Assembly (NCBI GenBank): GCA_035610365.1
Contig: CM069438.1
Location: 46,062,837 to 46,126,836 of the forward strand
Direction: 5' to 3'
From: Aquatica leii
Lineage: Eukaryota > Arthropoda > Insecta > Coleoptera > Lampyridae
Length of the DNA: 64,000 bases
The notes below the pieces were generated by a model, which had not been told where the DNA came from, searched no databases, and saw only the letters and a list, made by a program, of their open reading frames with translations. The translations under genes and the position numbers were made by a program. Shown here piece by piece: positions 49,801-63,081 of the stretch; within the stretch, counting starts at the first letter, position 1; every line of letters starts with the position of its first letter.

Positions 49801-52800
49801 TACTAATTTTTTTTTAATTTAATAATCATATAGTTCTAGTTGTGTTGATTTACTATCGATTTCGTAACATTTTCTCATTTTTTTCTAAAAATATCCCGCT
49901 TTATTAGAATTTTTATAATGCATGGTATTCTACAGACATTTTTACAGAAAAAACAGTAAAATTACATAAAAAACTTCTCTTACTAGTTTTTTCTAATTTA
50001 AATAGTCATTTAGTTTTCGTTGTGTTGATTTACTATCGATTTCATGCAATTTTTTTAATTTTTTCTAAAAAAATAGCATTTTATAAATAATTTTATAATT
50101 GCATAGTATTCTACAGACATTTTTACATAAAAAAATGTTAAAATTAGTTAACAAACTTTCCTTGACAGTTTTTTTTAATTAAACAATCATTTAGTTCTCG
50201 TTGTGTTGATTTACTATCGATTTCGTACGATTTTCTTATTTTTTTCTAAAAATATACTACTCTATAAGAATTTATATAATTGCTATGTATTTTACAGACA
50301 TTGCAAAAAAATGTTTAAATTAAATAACAGGTCCCCTTTCAAGTTTATTTTAAATTAAATCATCATTTAGTTCTCCTTGTGCTGATTTACTATCGATTTC
50401 GTATGGTTTTCTTAATTTTTTTCTAAAAATATCCCATTTCATAAAATTGTTTATAATTGCATGGTATTCTACAGATATTTTTACATAAAAAAAACAGTAA
50501 AATTAGGTAAAAAACTTTCCCTACTAGTTTTTTCTAATTTAAATAGTCATTTAGTTTTTGTTGTGTTGATTTACTATCGATTTCATGCGATTTTTTAAAT
50601 TTTTTATAAAAAAATAGCATTTTATAAATAATTTTATAATTGCATAGTATTCTACAAACATTTTTACATAAAAAAATGTTAAAATTAGTTAACAAACTTT
50701 CCTTGACAGTTTTTTTTGATTAAACAATCATTTAGTTCTCGTTGTGTTGATTTACTATCGATTTCGTAAGGTTTTCTTAATTTTTTTCGAAAATTATTGC
50801 ACTTTATAAAATGTTTTATAATTTCATGGTATTCTATAAACATTTTTACATAAAAAATAACGTTAAAATTATATAACAAATTTACCTTACAAGTTTTTTT
50901 TTAGATTAAACAATCAATTACTCCTCATTAAGTTGATTTACTATCGATTAGGTACGATGTTCTCACTTTTTTCTAAAAATAACTCATTTTATAATAAATT
51001 TTATAATTGCTGGGTATTTCATAGAGTATTTCACATAAAAAACGTTAAAATTTGATAACAAACTTACTATTAATTACTATTTTTTTTTAATTAAGCACTC
51101 ATTTAGTTCTCGTTGTGTTGATTTACTATTGATTTCGTACGATTTTCTTAATTTTTTTAAAAGTATTCCACTTTATAAAAATTTATATAATTGCAATGTA
51201 TTATACGGACATTGCAAAAAAATGTCAAAATTAAATAATAGATCTTCTTTTAAGTTTCTTTTAAATCAAACAATCATTTAGTTCTCGTTGTGTTGATTTA
51301 CTATCGATTTCGTACGGTTTTCTTAATTTTTTTCTAAAATTATTGCATTTTATAAAATTTTTTATAATTCCATGGTATTCTATGGACATTTTTACATAAA
51401 AAATAACGTTAAAATTATATAACAAATTTTCCTTACAAGTTTTTTTTTTTGGATTAAACAATTAATTACTTATCATTTAGTTGATTTCCAATCGATTAGG
51501 TACGATGTTCTCACTTTTTTCTAAAAATAACTCATTTTATAATAAATTTTATAATTGCTGGGTATTTTATAGACTAATTCACATAAGAGTCTTTCACATA
51601 AAAAACGTTAAAATTAGATAACAAACTTTCCTTACTAGTTTTTTATTAATTAAACAATCAATTAGTTTTCATTGTGTTAATTTACTATCGATTTGATACG
51701 GTTTTTTTTTAATTCTTTCTAACAATATCCTACTTTAGTAGAATTTTCATAATTGAATGGTATTATCGTTAAATTTAAATAACAAACTTTTTTTACAAGT
51801 TTTTTTTAAATTAAACAATCAATTACTTCTCATTGTGTTGATTTACAATCGATTAGGTGCGGTTTTATCAATTTTTTCTAAAAATATCGCATTTTATAAA
51901 AGTTTTTATAATTGCATGGTATTCTACAGACATTTTTACATAAAAAAAACATTAAAATTTGATAACAAACTTTCCTTACAATTTTTTTTCATTAAGCACT
52001 CATTTAGTTCTCGTTGTGTTGATTTACTATTGATTTCGTACGATTTTCTTAATTTTTTTTTAAATATTCCACTTTATAAGAATTTATATAATTGCAATGT
52101 ATTCTACGGATATTGCAAAAAATGTCAAAATTAAATAACAGATCTTTTTACAAGTTTTTTTTAAATCAAACTATCATTTAGTTCTCGTTGCATTGATTTA
52201 CTATCGATTTTGTACGAATTTTTCAACGTTTTCTAAAAATATTTCACTTTATTAATAAAATTTTTATAATTGCATAGTATTCTACAGACATTTTTACATA
52301 AAAAACGTTATAATTAGGTAACAAATCCTTTTACTAGTTTTTTTTTTTAAATTAAATTATCATTTAGTTCTCGTTGTGTTGATTTACTATGGGTTTCGTA
52401 CTATTTTCTCAATTTCTTCTAAAAATATTACGCTTTATTAAAATTTTTATAATTGCATAGTATTCAATAGAAATTTTGACATCAAAAATGTTAAAATTAG
52501 ATAACAGATGACCTTACTAGTTTTTTTTTAAATTTATTTATCATATAGTTCTCGTTGTGTTGATTTACTATCAATTTCCTAACATTCTCTCATTTTTTTC
52601 TAAAAATATCCCTCTTTATTAGAATATTTATAATGCATAGTATTCTACAGACATTTTTACATAAAGAAACAGTAAAATTAGAAAAAAAAACTTTGTTTAC
52701 AAGTTTTTTTTTAAATAGTCATTTAGTTTTCGTTGTGTTGATTTACTATCGATTTCGTACGGTTTTCTCAATTTTTTCTAAAAATACCGCATTTTATAAA

Positions 52801-55800
52801 AATTTTTATAGTTGCATGGTATTCTACAGACATTTTTAGATAAAAAAAACGTTAAAACTAAATAACAAACTTTTCTTACAATTTTTTGTTTTAGTTAAAC
52901 AATCAATTACTTCTCATTGTGTTGATTTACAATCGATTAGGTACGGTTTTCTCACTTTTTTCTAAAAGTAACTCATTTTATAAAAAAAATTGCAATTACT
53001 TAATATTCTGCAGACATCTTTACATAAAAAACGTTAAAATTAGATAACAAACTTCCTTTACTAGTTTTTTATTATCTAAACAATCATTTAGTTCTCTTTG
53101 TGTTGATTTACTATCGATGTCGTACGGTTTTCTCAATTGTTTCTAAAAAAATCGCATTTTATAAAACATTTTTAATTGCATGGTATTCTACAGATTTGTG
53201 TTGATTTACAATCGATTAGGTACGGCTTTATCAATTTTTTCTAAAAATATCACTTTTTATAAAAGTTTTTATAATGGCATGGTATTCTACAGACATTTTT
53301 ACATAAATGAAACATTAAAATTAGATAACAAACGTTCTTTACTATTTTTTTTAAATTAAATAATGATCTAGTTCTCCTTGTGCTGATTTACTATCGATTT
53401 AGTATGGTTTTCTTAATTTTTTTCTAAAAATATCGCATTCCATAAAATTGTTTATAATTGCACGGTATTGTACAGACATTTTTACATAAAAAATAACGTC
53501 AAAGTTAAATAAGAAACTTCCCTTACTATTTTTTTTAAATTAAATAATCAATTAATTCTCATTGTGTTGATTTACTATTGATTTGCAACCATTTTCTCAA
53601 TTTTTCTAAAAACGTCCCACTTTATTAGAATGTTTATAATTGCATGATATTCTAAAAACATTTAAACATAAGAAAACGTTATAAATAAATAACAAATTTT
53701 TTTACTAGTTTTTTTTTTTAAATTTAAATAATTATTTAGTTCTCCTTGTGCGGATTTACTATTGATTTTCTATGGTTTTCTTAATTTTTTTCTAAAAATA
53801 TTGCCTTTTATAAAATGATTTATAATTGCTTGGTATTCAACAGACATTTTTACATAAAAAATAACGTTAAAACTAGATAACAAACTTTCCTTGTTCGTTT
53901 TTTTAAATTAAACAATCATTTAGTTCTCGTTGTGTTGATTTACTATTGATTTGGTACGATTTTCTTAATTTTTTTCTGAAATTAATGCATTTTATAAAAT
54001 TTTTTTAATTTCATGGTATTGTATAGACATTTTTCTTTACAAGTTTTTTTTTAAATTAAGCAATCAATTACTTCTCATTGTGTTGATTTACAATCGATTA
54101 GGTACGGTTTTATCAATTTTTTCTAAAAATATCGCTTTTTATAAAAGTTTTTATAACTGCATGGTATTCTCCAGACATTTTTACATAAAAAAAAACATTA
54201 AAATTTGATCACAAACTTCCCTTACTATTTTTTTTAATTAAGCACTCATTTAGTTCTCGTTGTGTTGATTCACTATCGATTTCGTACGATTTTCTTCATT
54301 TTTCTAAAAATGTCCCACTTTATTAGATTTCTAGTAATTGCATTGTAATTTATCGACATTTTTACATTAAAAAACGTTAAAATTAGATAACAAATTTCCC
54401 TGACTAGTTTTTTTAATCAAACAATCATTTAGTTTTCGTTCCATTAATTTACTATCGATTTCGTCCGAATTTCTCAATGTTTTCTAAAAATATTCTACTT
54501 TATTAAAATTTTTATAATTGTATAGGATTCTATAGACATTTTTACATCAAAAACGTTAAAATTAGATAACAGATCCCCTTACTAATTTTTTTTTAAATTT
54601 AATAATCATATAGTTCTAGTTGTGTTGATTTACTATCAGTTTCGTAACATTTTCTCATTTTTTTCTAAAAATATCCCGCTTTATTAGAATTTTTATAATG
54701 CATGGTATTCTACAGACATTTTTACATATAAAAACAGTAAAATTTGATAAAAAAACTTCCCTTACTAGTTTTTTCTAATTTAAATAGTCATTTAGTTTTC
54801 GATGTGTTGATTTACTATCGATTTCATGCAATTTTTATTAATTTTTTCTAAAAAAATAGCATTTTATAAAATTTTTTATATTTTCATGGTATTCTATAGA
54901 CATTTTTACATAAAAAATAACGTTAAATTAATGGAACAAATTTTTCTTACAAGTTTTTTTTTTGATTAAACAATCAATTACTCCGCATTGAGTTGATTTA
55001 CAATCGATTAGGTACGGTTTTCTCACTTTTTTCTAAAAATAACTCATTTTATAAAAATTTTTATAATTGCTGGGTATTTTACAAACATTTTTACATAAAA
55101 AACGTTAAAATTAGATAACAAACTTCCTTTACTAGTTTTTTATTAATTAAACAATTAATTAGTTTTCATGGTGTTAATTTAATATCGATTTGATACGGTT
55201 TCTTCAATTTTTTCTAACAATATCCCACTTTGATAAAATTTTTATAATGGAATGGTATTCTACAGAAATTGTTACTAAAAATTGTTAAAATTAAATAACA
55301 AACTTTCTTTACAAGTTTTTTTTTAAATTAAACAATCAATTACTTCTCATTGTGTTGATTTACAATCGATTACGTACGGTTTTATCAATTTTTTCTAAAA
55401 ATATCGCATTTTATAAAAGTTTTTATAATTGCATGGTATTCTACAGACATTTTTACATGAAAAAAAACATTAAAAATTGACAACAAACTTTCCTTACTAT
55501 TTTTTTTTATTTAGTTCTCGTTGTGTTGATTTACTATTGATTTCGTACGATTCTCTTAATTTTTTAAAAAAATATTCCACTTTATAAGAATTTATATAAT
55601 TATATATTCTACGGACATTGCAAAAAAATATCAAAATAAAATTACAGATCTTCTTACAAGTTTTTTTTAAATCAAACAATCATTTAGTTCTCGTTGCATT
55701 GATTTACTATCGATTTTGTACGATTTTTTCAATGTTTTCTAAAAATATTCCACTTTATTAAAAAAAATTTTATATATGCATAGTATTCTAAAGACATTTT

Positions 55801-57795
55801 TACATAGAAATCGTAACAATTAGATAACAAATCCTGTTACTAGTTCTTTTTTCAAATTAAATAATCATTTAGTTCTCGTTGTATTGATTTACTATTGGTT
55901 TCGTACTATTTTCTCAATTTTTTCTAAAAATATTACACTTTATCAAAATTTTTATAATTGCATAGTATTCTATACAAATTTTGACATCAAAAATGTTAAA
56001 ATTAGATAACAGATCACCTTACTAGTTTTTTTTTTAAATTTATTTATCATATAGTTCTCGTTGTGTTGATTTACTATCAATTTCCTAACATTCTCTCATT
56101 TTTTTCTAAAAATATCCCACTTTATTAGAATTTTTTTTTAATGCATGGTATTCTACAGACATTTTTACATAAAAAATAACGTTAAAGCTAGATAACAATC
56201 TTTTCTTACAAGTTTATTTTTAGTTAAACAATCAATTACTTCTGATTGTCTTATTTACAATCGATTAGGTACGGTTTTCTCACTTTTTTCTAAAAGTAAC
56301 TCATTTTATAAAAAAATTTGCAGTTACTTGATATTCTGCAGACATTTTTACATAAAAAACGTTAAAATTAGATAACAAACTTCCTTTACTAGTTTTTAAT
56401 TATCTAAACAATCATTTAGTTCACTTTGTGTTGATTTACTATCGATGTCGTACGGTTTTCTCAATTTTTTCTAAAAAAATCCCATTTTATAAAACACTTT
56501 TAATATATTATATATATTATATATTATTATATAATATAATATTATAAATAATTTTACAATTGCATGGTATTCTACAGACACTTTTATATAAAAAAAAATT
56601 AAAATTAGATAACATACTTTCCTTACTAGTTGTTTTTTAATTAAACAATCATTTAGTTCTCGTTGTGTTGATTTACTATCGATTTCGTACGGTTTTCTTA
56701 ATTTTTTTCTAACATTATTGCATTTTATAAAAAATTTTATAATTTCATGGTATTTTATAGACATTTTTATTCTATATTTATTCTCATTGAGCTGATTTAC
56801 AATCGATTAGGTACGGTTTTCTCACTTTTTTCTAAAAATAACTCATTTTATAAAAAAATTTATAATTGCTGGGTATTCTACAGACATTTTATATAAAAAA
56901 CGTTAAAACTAGATAACAAACTTCCTTTACTAGTTTTTTATTAATTAAGCAATCATTTAGTTTTTGTTGTGTTGATTTACTATTGATTTCGTATGGTTTT
57001 CTTAATTTTTTCTAAAAATATCGCATTTTATAAAAATTTTTATAATTGCATGGTATTCTACAGACATTGTTACTAAACAAACGTTAAAATTAGATAACAG
57101 ATAATCCCATTACTAATTTTTTTTTAATTAAATAATCATTTTGTTCTCGTTGTGTTGATTAACTATCGATTTTGTACCATTTTCTCAATTTTTCTAACAA
57201 TGTCCCACGTTATAAGGAATTATATTATAGCAATGTATTCTACAGACATTGAAAAAAAATGTTAAAATTAAATAAGAGATCCTCTTACAAGTTTATTTTA
57301 AATTAAATAATCATTAAGTTTTTGTTGTGTTGATTTAATATCGATATTGTACCATTTTCTTAATTTTTCTAAAAATGTCCCACTTTATTAGATTTTTTGT
57401 AATTGCATTGTAATTTATCGACATTTTTACATTAAAAAAGGTTAAAATTAGATAATAAATCTTCCTGACTAGTTTTTTTAAATCAAACAATCATTTAGTT
57501 TTCGTTGCATTGATATACTATCGATTTCGTACGAACTTCTCAATGTTTTCTAAAAATATTCCACTTTATTAATTTTTTTTTTAATTATTTTTGCACAGAC
57601 GTTTTTACATAAAAAAAACGTTAAAATTAGATAACAAACTTTCTTTACTATTTGTTTTTAATTAAACAATCATTTAGTTCTTGTTGTGTTGATTTACTAT
57701 AGATTTCGTACGTCAATTTTTTCTAAAAATATCCCACTTTATAAGAATTTTTATGATTGCATCGTATTTTACAAACATTTTTACATAAAAAACCT
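43850..57795. repeat. ~180-bp AT-rich satellite array with higher-order repeats
   Basis: About 14 kb of tandem units, mostly 160-190 bp long, so roughly 75-80 copies. Each unit contains a conserved core near TTGATTTACTATCGATTTCG, with TACGGTTTTCTCAATTTTT just after it, followed by a TTATAATTGCATGGTATTCT block and CGTTAAAATTAGATAACAAA. Unit variants recur at fixed spacing. For example, the GATGTTGTACGG variant is at 44335 and 46139 (1.80 kb apart), and GCTATAGATTTGG is at 47567 and 49134 (1.57 kb). A run of three variants beginning TTCTCGTTGCATTG starts at 52181 and again at 55687 (3.51 kb). That is higher-order repeat structure. The unit length is close to one nucleosome. There is no gene in it. 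Confidence 0.95.
56498..56550. repeat. AT palindromic tract within satellite
   Basis: An irregular TATATTATATAATATA-type tract of about 50 bp interrupts one satellite unit and can fold on itself. It is probably a local expansion. Confidence 0.75.
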
Positions 57796-57796
57796 T

Positions 57797-58650
57797 AAAA
57801 CTAAATATGTGACGGTATTTAATTTATATGTTAAAGTTTTCGAAGCATCTGGCGGGGTCCAAACAACATACTGCAACAATCTTTGTTTAGGTGAAATCAT
57901 AACTTGACGGTACATTTTGGCGATATCAGAGGATTTGACGATTATGTCTTGTCGGAAACGACATAATATAGAAAAAATGCGGTCTTGTATACTTTGACCA
58001 ATTAAGTGTATGCTATTTGCCTCAACTGCAAATCCATCAAAATCTACTCTAAGTTTAGTAGTTATGTTGTGAGGTTTGTGAACACCGTGATAGGGCAAAT
58101 AATACAAACATTCTTTTAACGTTGACATATGGTCAAATGATTCATACTCCAGCATAAAACTGGAATAGATATTATGAAAATTGGAATCAGCAATAAATTT
58201 TCTTTGAAGATAACAGGAATGTTTGATGACAATATCTTTAGAGTTTCTTTATTTATTTATAGAACAGCGTAGAGAAACTGATACTATAAATCTGTCGTTT
58301 TTATCTCGATTCATGGTAGTAGCTTAATGAACTTTGCAAGCAATTTTATCAGCAAATGATTTTTTTGTTTTAATACATTTTTCAATTTTCCAGAATTTAG
58401 AAAGGGTGCTCTGAATTAAGCGTTAAGCGCTGAAACCGCTGATATTAAATTTATTAAAAGGCTGGTGATCATCAGACCAAAAACTACCCAGTCAGGTTTG
58501 GTTTTTTGCAACAAAGGAAGATTAGAGCTTATTTTAATTAGTTCTATTAATATGAGATGCCAAAAGCGTTCAGCTCCTAAGCAAATGTCTATTTTGTTTG
58601 GCTTATAAAAGAAGGGATCAGTTTATTAAATAGATGTAGAAACGATGAAG
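57797..58650 (-). mobile_element. BEL/Pao retroelement fragment, protease end and RT start
   Basis: On the minus strand the far end (about 58625-58480) gives KIDICLGAERFWHL and PLLQKTKPDWVVFG, the end of the BEL/Pao protease region (family LADPxF...IDILIGADxFW). From 58155 the reverse transcriptase begins: YYLPYHGVHKPHN, TTKLRVDFDG, IQDRIFSILCRFRQ, IAKMYRQVMISPKQ and YKLNTVTY. These motifs and their order are characteristic of BEL/Pao. The fragment stops abruptly at the edge of the satellite array and is broken inside. No LTR is seen. Old fossil. Confidence 0.88.
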
Positions 58651-58675
58651 AAATGTGGTTACTAATTTTGGGTAT

Positions 58676-60448
58676 TAATCCCAAGTAGCATCAAAGTGAG
58701 AATAACTTATACTGCCACTTCAGTTTAGTGATTATTACGTATTTAACACTTTATATGCAACTTCTTAGTAATAATAACTTTATTCTATTGATTTATAGTG
58801 GAAATTACGTGGATACATCCTTTCTTAACCACTTTGTAGTTCTGTAACTTTGTGGTGAAAAGTAAAGTTTTTTCAACGTTATTTTCACTAAGTAAAATCA
58901 CTTATAAGTTTTTTTAACTTTAGAGTGGCAAATTAAAGTGGCAACCACTAAATCGAATCACTAAAATCCTACTCTAAAGTAATAACCACTTTAAAGTGGC
59001 TATTACAGTTTTGGCCACGTTTTGGAAACTTAAAATATACCTAAAATGTAGGTGCACCCTAGAGTGGTATGTTGTCGTTGTTGTAACGTTTTAGCCACTT
59101 CCATAAGTGATTTTTACGAGACATTTTAGATTAAAGCCACTACAGAGTGACATTTACTTCTGAAATCCACTTTTAAGTTACAGTAACTAAATAGTGGCCT
59201 ATTTCCTACAATGCATCTCGGCTCGGTATAAATAAAAATACACTGCTAGTATTTAAATCTGTCTAACCTAAAATTGTTTTCCAGGAAGACATCAAAAGTT
59301 TAATCCGTAAAGTTATTTATTAGAAATTTGACATTTAATAACACATATAATCCATAATGTGAAAATGATTTAGAACAATTACAAATGTATAAGCTGGATA
59401 ACAATATTATTAAGAGTGTTCAAAATAATTGATTGTAATTATACGTTATAAAATGAAGTTGAAAATAAAATATAAATTAGTTAGGTTATGTATTCAACTT
59501 CATTATGAAGATGAACGTGAAAGCATGTACATTTTATTGAGTGGCCGTTTAACAAAATTCACGTAGTTGCCACCAATGCTGCCACTTTTAAAAATCACTT
59601 TTAAGTGTTCTGAAATCTGATTGGATGTTTCTTAGTTCTTTTGGCCACTTATGAGTGGAAGTAACTCCAAAGTGGCTATCCTTAGTTTTTGCCACTTAAC
59701 AGTTACTTTATTTCTAAGTAGCCATATTTATGAAGAATCCCTATGCCGCCATTAACAAAAATTTGCCAATTATTCTAAATATATAAAATTTCTAAGTAAC
59801 AACACATTGAATGTAAGAAATTAATGAATTATAATTAAATTTATAATGTAAATACTAATAAAATGTGTTTTAGATTGTATAGTTTTTTAATTTTTATTTT
59901 ATATTTAGGACTTTTTAATTTTGGTTTTCTAAAAAAAATGAAGATTTTGTTGGCGCATGGTTATATTTCAAACTATAACCTCTACATTTAACAGTAAACT
60001 TGCATTTGTTGCAATTTTGCTGTTAGCAAATGTTGTACAAATTCAATAATAAACATGTAGTTCATAAAAACTTAAAACAGTTTGATCAAAGTTAACCTAG
60101 TTGTCCATTTGTAAAATAAAGAAGGGATCTAGATGAGAAAGTAAACAACATTTAAAAATGAGACAGAGATATAAATACATTAAAGCAGTTTCTGAAATGT
60201 TCAGGGCCACTAATGGTCACCACGCCGCCACTTGGCAGCGACGTGGATTTTACCTGGCTGTAATGTTATTTTATAAGTGATAAAATGGTTGTAATCACGT
60301 AACGACCACCCAATATTTGTTCCCCATTTTGGTGGTAGCCACGGTATAGAACTGTTCCTGTAACGTGGTAGTGACTAGTGGCACGCCACTCTACAGTTCC
60401 TACGACTGTGGCTGCCACGTGGCAATCACCAAAAATGCTAGTTGGGAT
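58676..60448. mobile_element. Non-autonomous TIR element rich in GCCAC/GTGGC
   Basis: The ends form a short inverted repeat, TCCCAAGTAGCAT at the left and, inverted, TCCCAACTAGCAT at the right (60447-60435), with TAA on both outer sides as a possible 3-bp target duplication. In between, AGTGGC/GCCACT-type motifs recur dozens of times in both orientations, for example CCACTTTAAAGTGGC near 58993, and clusters at 59640-59700 and 60207-60430. An inverted repeat ATGAAGTTGAA/TTCAACTTCAT lies near 59455 and 59494. No coding region is seen. A TWA duplication would fit PIF/Harbinger, but the repeat ends do not clearly match, so the family is open. It may be two adjacent related elements. Confidence 0.55.
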
Positions 60449-61600
60449 AAACAAGATATAATATCAGTATAATTTTTATTTTTTGGTCGAAATTTGACAT
60501 TACGTATAGCCGATACGTGGTACAGAAAGAAAGATATTTTCAATTGAAAGTTTTAATTTCAAGCAGAGTTTTTTAGTTGTAAAACTAGATTGCAAACCGC
60601 TGTCAAATAGTACACAACAATTATGTACCTGATCATTTCATCGAAGACTTCGACCAACGCGGAAAGGAAAGTATGACTGATTAAAGTGAACTGTTAGTTA
60701 TTATTGGTTTCATTGACAAAATTTAAATACTTAGAGAACTAAAATAATAAATGCACCTTCCGCAAAAAATGAGATTAACAATATCTCGTTGGGTGACTAG
60801 TTCTTAGACAATTTATACAAGGTTTAAGCTTTTTAACGCAATCGAAACGTATAGAAAGTTTAAGATTTTTAAATTCACTACATCCGTATATTTTATAAGA
60901 TTATAAATTTCGGCCGTGGACAAAAAGAATCGTGGGCCATTTAAGTTTAAAAGTTGAAAAAGCTCCTACGCCAATCTTTTTTGAGTTGTACTGGTCAAGA
61001 AAGTATGCACGTTTTTCTACAAATTAAAGTAATACGTTATACTTAATCGGACAAAAACAGATATTATTTGGTGCGTAAGAGAATGCGGCAAATTGTGCTG
61101 ATTAGTTTATAATACCGCCAAAATAAAAACAAATTATATCTTAATAATTTTTGTATGTACATCATTTACCGTAAAAAATTATTAATATGTTCTATGGTAA
61201 ATTTTTATGCCTAAAATTATATCTATTTACCTTTAATAATTATTATTATTCCACGACGTTGAATTATTATATAATTATTTTATTATTATTGTCTAAAATA
61301 ATTTATTTTTTTTACAAATTGTCTTTTGCGTAAAATGCACAATAGATTAAATGGATAACTACAAATATTAGATTCTTGTCTTAGTAGTAAATAAATTGAC
61401 ATTTTCAGATTAATAATTGCAGAGAAAAATATTATGCAACTAATATGAAAAAGTATGTATAAGGGTTTCATAAATTTTGTATGAACTAAATGGATGACTA
61501 TATCTATTAGATATGAATATCGTACCAATAATTTTGTATCAAAATAATTTCATTAAAATGACACTCGGATGTCAATAAATTGATACCAATGCTGATTAGG
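60449..61600. other. AT-rich spacer, no gene seen
   Basis: No coding motif, RNA gene or clear repeat was found. The sequence is low-complexity A/T-rich, especially after 61100. Confidence 0.55.
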
Positions 61601-61613
61601 GTAGCTCTTTTCC

Positions 61614-62130
61614 AATTTATACATTGAGACGACGTGATTCCAAGCCCGCCAAAGCTTATCTACGTTTTGTTGTTTGTTTTGCCACCAAGGCATTGCATGT
61701 CGAGATCGCCTTGGATCTAGCTGGTGATACATTTCTCACAGCTTGGCGTAGATTCATTGCCTGTCGTGGTTGCTGCAGTCTTGCTGTGTAGGCAGAATCT
61801 ATTTAATGACACTTTAATCTTTCTTACGTGTCACACTATGATGGGTTGTAGAAAATCGGAACTATATTGGTAAAAACGCACATACCAAGAGTAAAAAACA
61901 AGGTAAATGGTCTAAATGCCGTACTCTTAAACCAGTTAATGTTGGTACCTTGGTTCTCATCAAGAAAAACTCGACCACACCTTTTCAATAGAAGTTTAAT
62001 AGATTAATAAAATTGCACTAGGGAAAGGACAATGTTTCTTGCGTGGCTACGGTTCGCGCTAGTAAAGGCTTATTTAAAAGCACATTGATAAAACTATGTG
62101 TTCTGCCGCTGCATTATGAGACCTTAGAAT
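61614..62130 (+). mobile_element. BEL/Pao integrase fragment
   Basis: The plus-strand translation gives KAYLRFVVCFATKALHVEIA followed by LDLAGDTFLTAWRRFIACRG, the BEL/Pao integrase core (family KAYVxVFVCLATKAVHLE...FIARRG). After a gap come GTLVLIKKNSTTPF and KLCVLPLHYET, the C-terminal part of that polyprotein. Orientation is opposite to the BEL/Pao fragment at 57797-58650. It is broken, lacks LTRs, and is an old fossil. Confidence 0.85.
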
Positions 62131-63070
62131 TACGTTTTGTTTTTTTTTGCGATACATGCATATATACTTTATATAATTTTAGTTTCTTTATATTTTCGTG
62201 TGTAAAATAGTTTAATCGTATTTAGAAAATCACCAAATTTTGATGATTTTGGTAAGCGGTTACGTTTCGTCCTTATAAATATTTTTTCAAATTGTAATGT
62301 ACAGCCATACTCAATGGAAATGTCCCTAAAATGAACATTACCGCATTTTCAGTCACATTCTAATAGTATTACCAGTATTTATACTTGTAAATATACATTG
62401 AGGTTATGTCTTTTTGTCTTGTACATAAAAAAGTGATTACCATTACTAAATTTCAAATGTATTTCTCAAAGCATAAGAAAACAGTATTACGTTTATGACC
62501 GTATTTATATTTTTATGCGAATAAAAAAACATATTTTTTTTCTGTAATTTTAGATACATACTTATTGATAGTAAAATTTTGAACGTATAAAATTAAGGTA
62601 AATTATAAATAATAATCTAATTACTGATTTTATTAAAATAGTTTTACATAGATACTATTAATATTTCGCTGTATGTGCAAAATTATTTATAAATAAAGTG
62701 AAACTTTTATACTTTAATTTCGTTTAAATATAAACGATACTATCAAACAGAATTTTCCGGTGTAAGAATAAATATTTGTGCCAATATGATGTAATTTAAA
62801 TTTTTGTTCACATAGTCAAATTCTTTTTTTTTTTGTTTAAACGGTTAAATACTTCACTTATTAATGAGTATTATAATTACATTTTTGTATTCATTATTAT
62901 TATTTTTATTTTAATAATAATTATTTAGGTATTACTCACTTTTGCGTTAATAAAATGTTAATAAATAAGCATACGTTTATAATTACTGTTGATGCTGTAG
63001 TTTATTTTAATAATATAATTAAATAAAAAAACATATTATTATATAAAAAACAATAACAATACAAAAGTTG
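62131..63070. other. AT-rich 3' flank of the Tc1-like gene
   Basis: No gene was found. A TA followed by CAGCCATACTCAATGG at 62300-62317 resembles the outer end of Tc1-like terminal repeats and could be the left end of the transposon whose transposase starts beyond 63082. The other end is outside the window. Confidence 0.4.
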
Positions 63071-63081
63071 TATAGAAATAA

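Noticed and set aside
43978-57720. CENP-B-box-like site in the satellite core (TTTCGTACGG)
   Set aside because: The conserved A and the CGGG of the CENP-B box are not at the required spacing. Only the TTCG half agrees.
43850-57795. Many open frames of 60-125 codons within the satellite, with recurring peptides such as YEIDSKSTQRELNDCL on the minus strand
   Set aside because: They recur with the ~180-bp unit and simply reflect its base sequence. The frames shift between units and no start, splice or conservation signal supports a protein.
43850-57795. CRISPR-like array
   Set aside because: The units are contiguous ~180-bp diverged monomers with no short identical repeats separated by unique spacers, and the context is eukaryotic.
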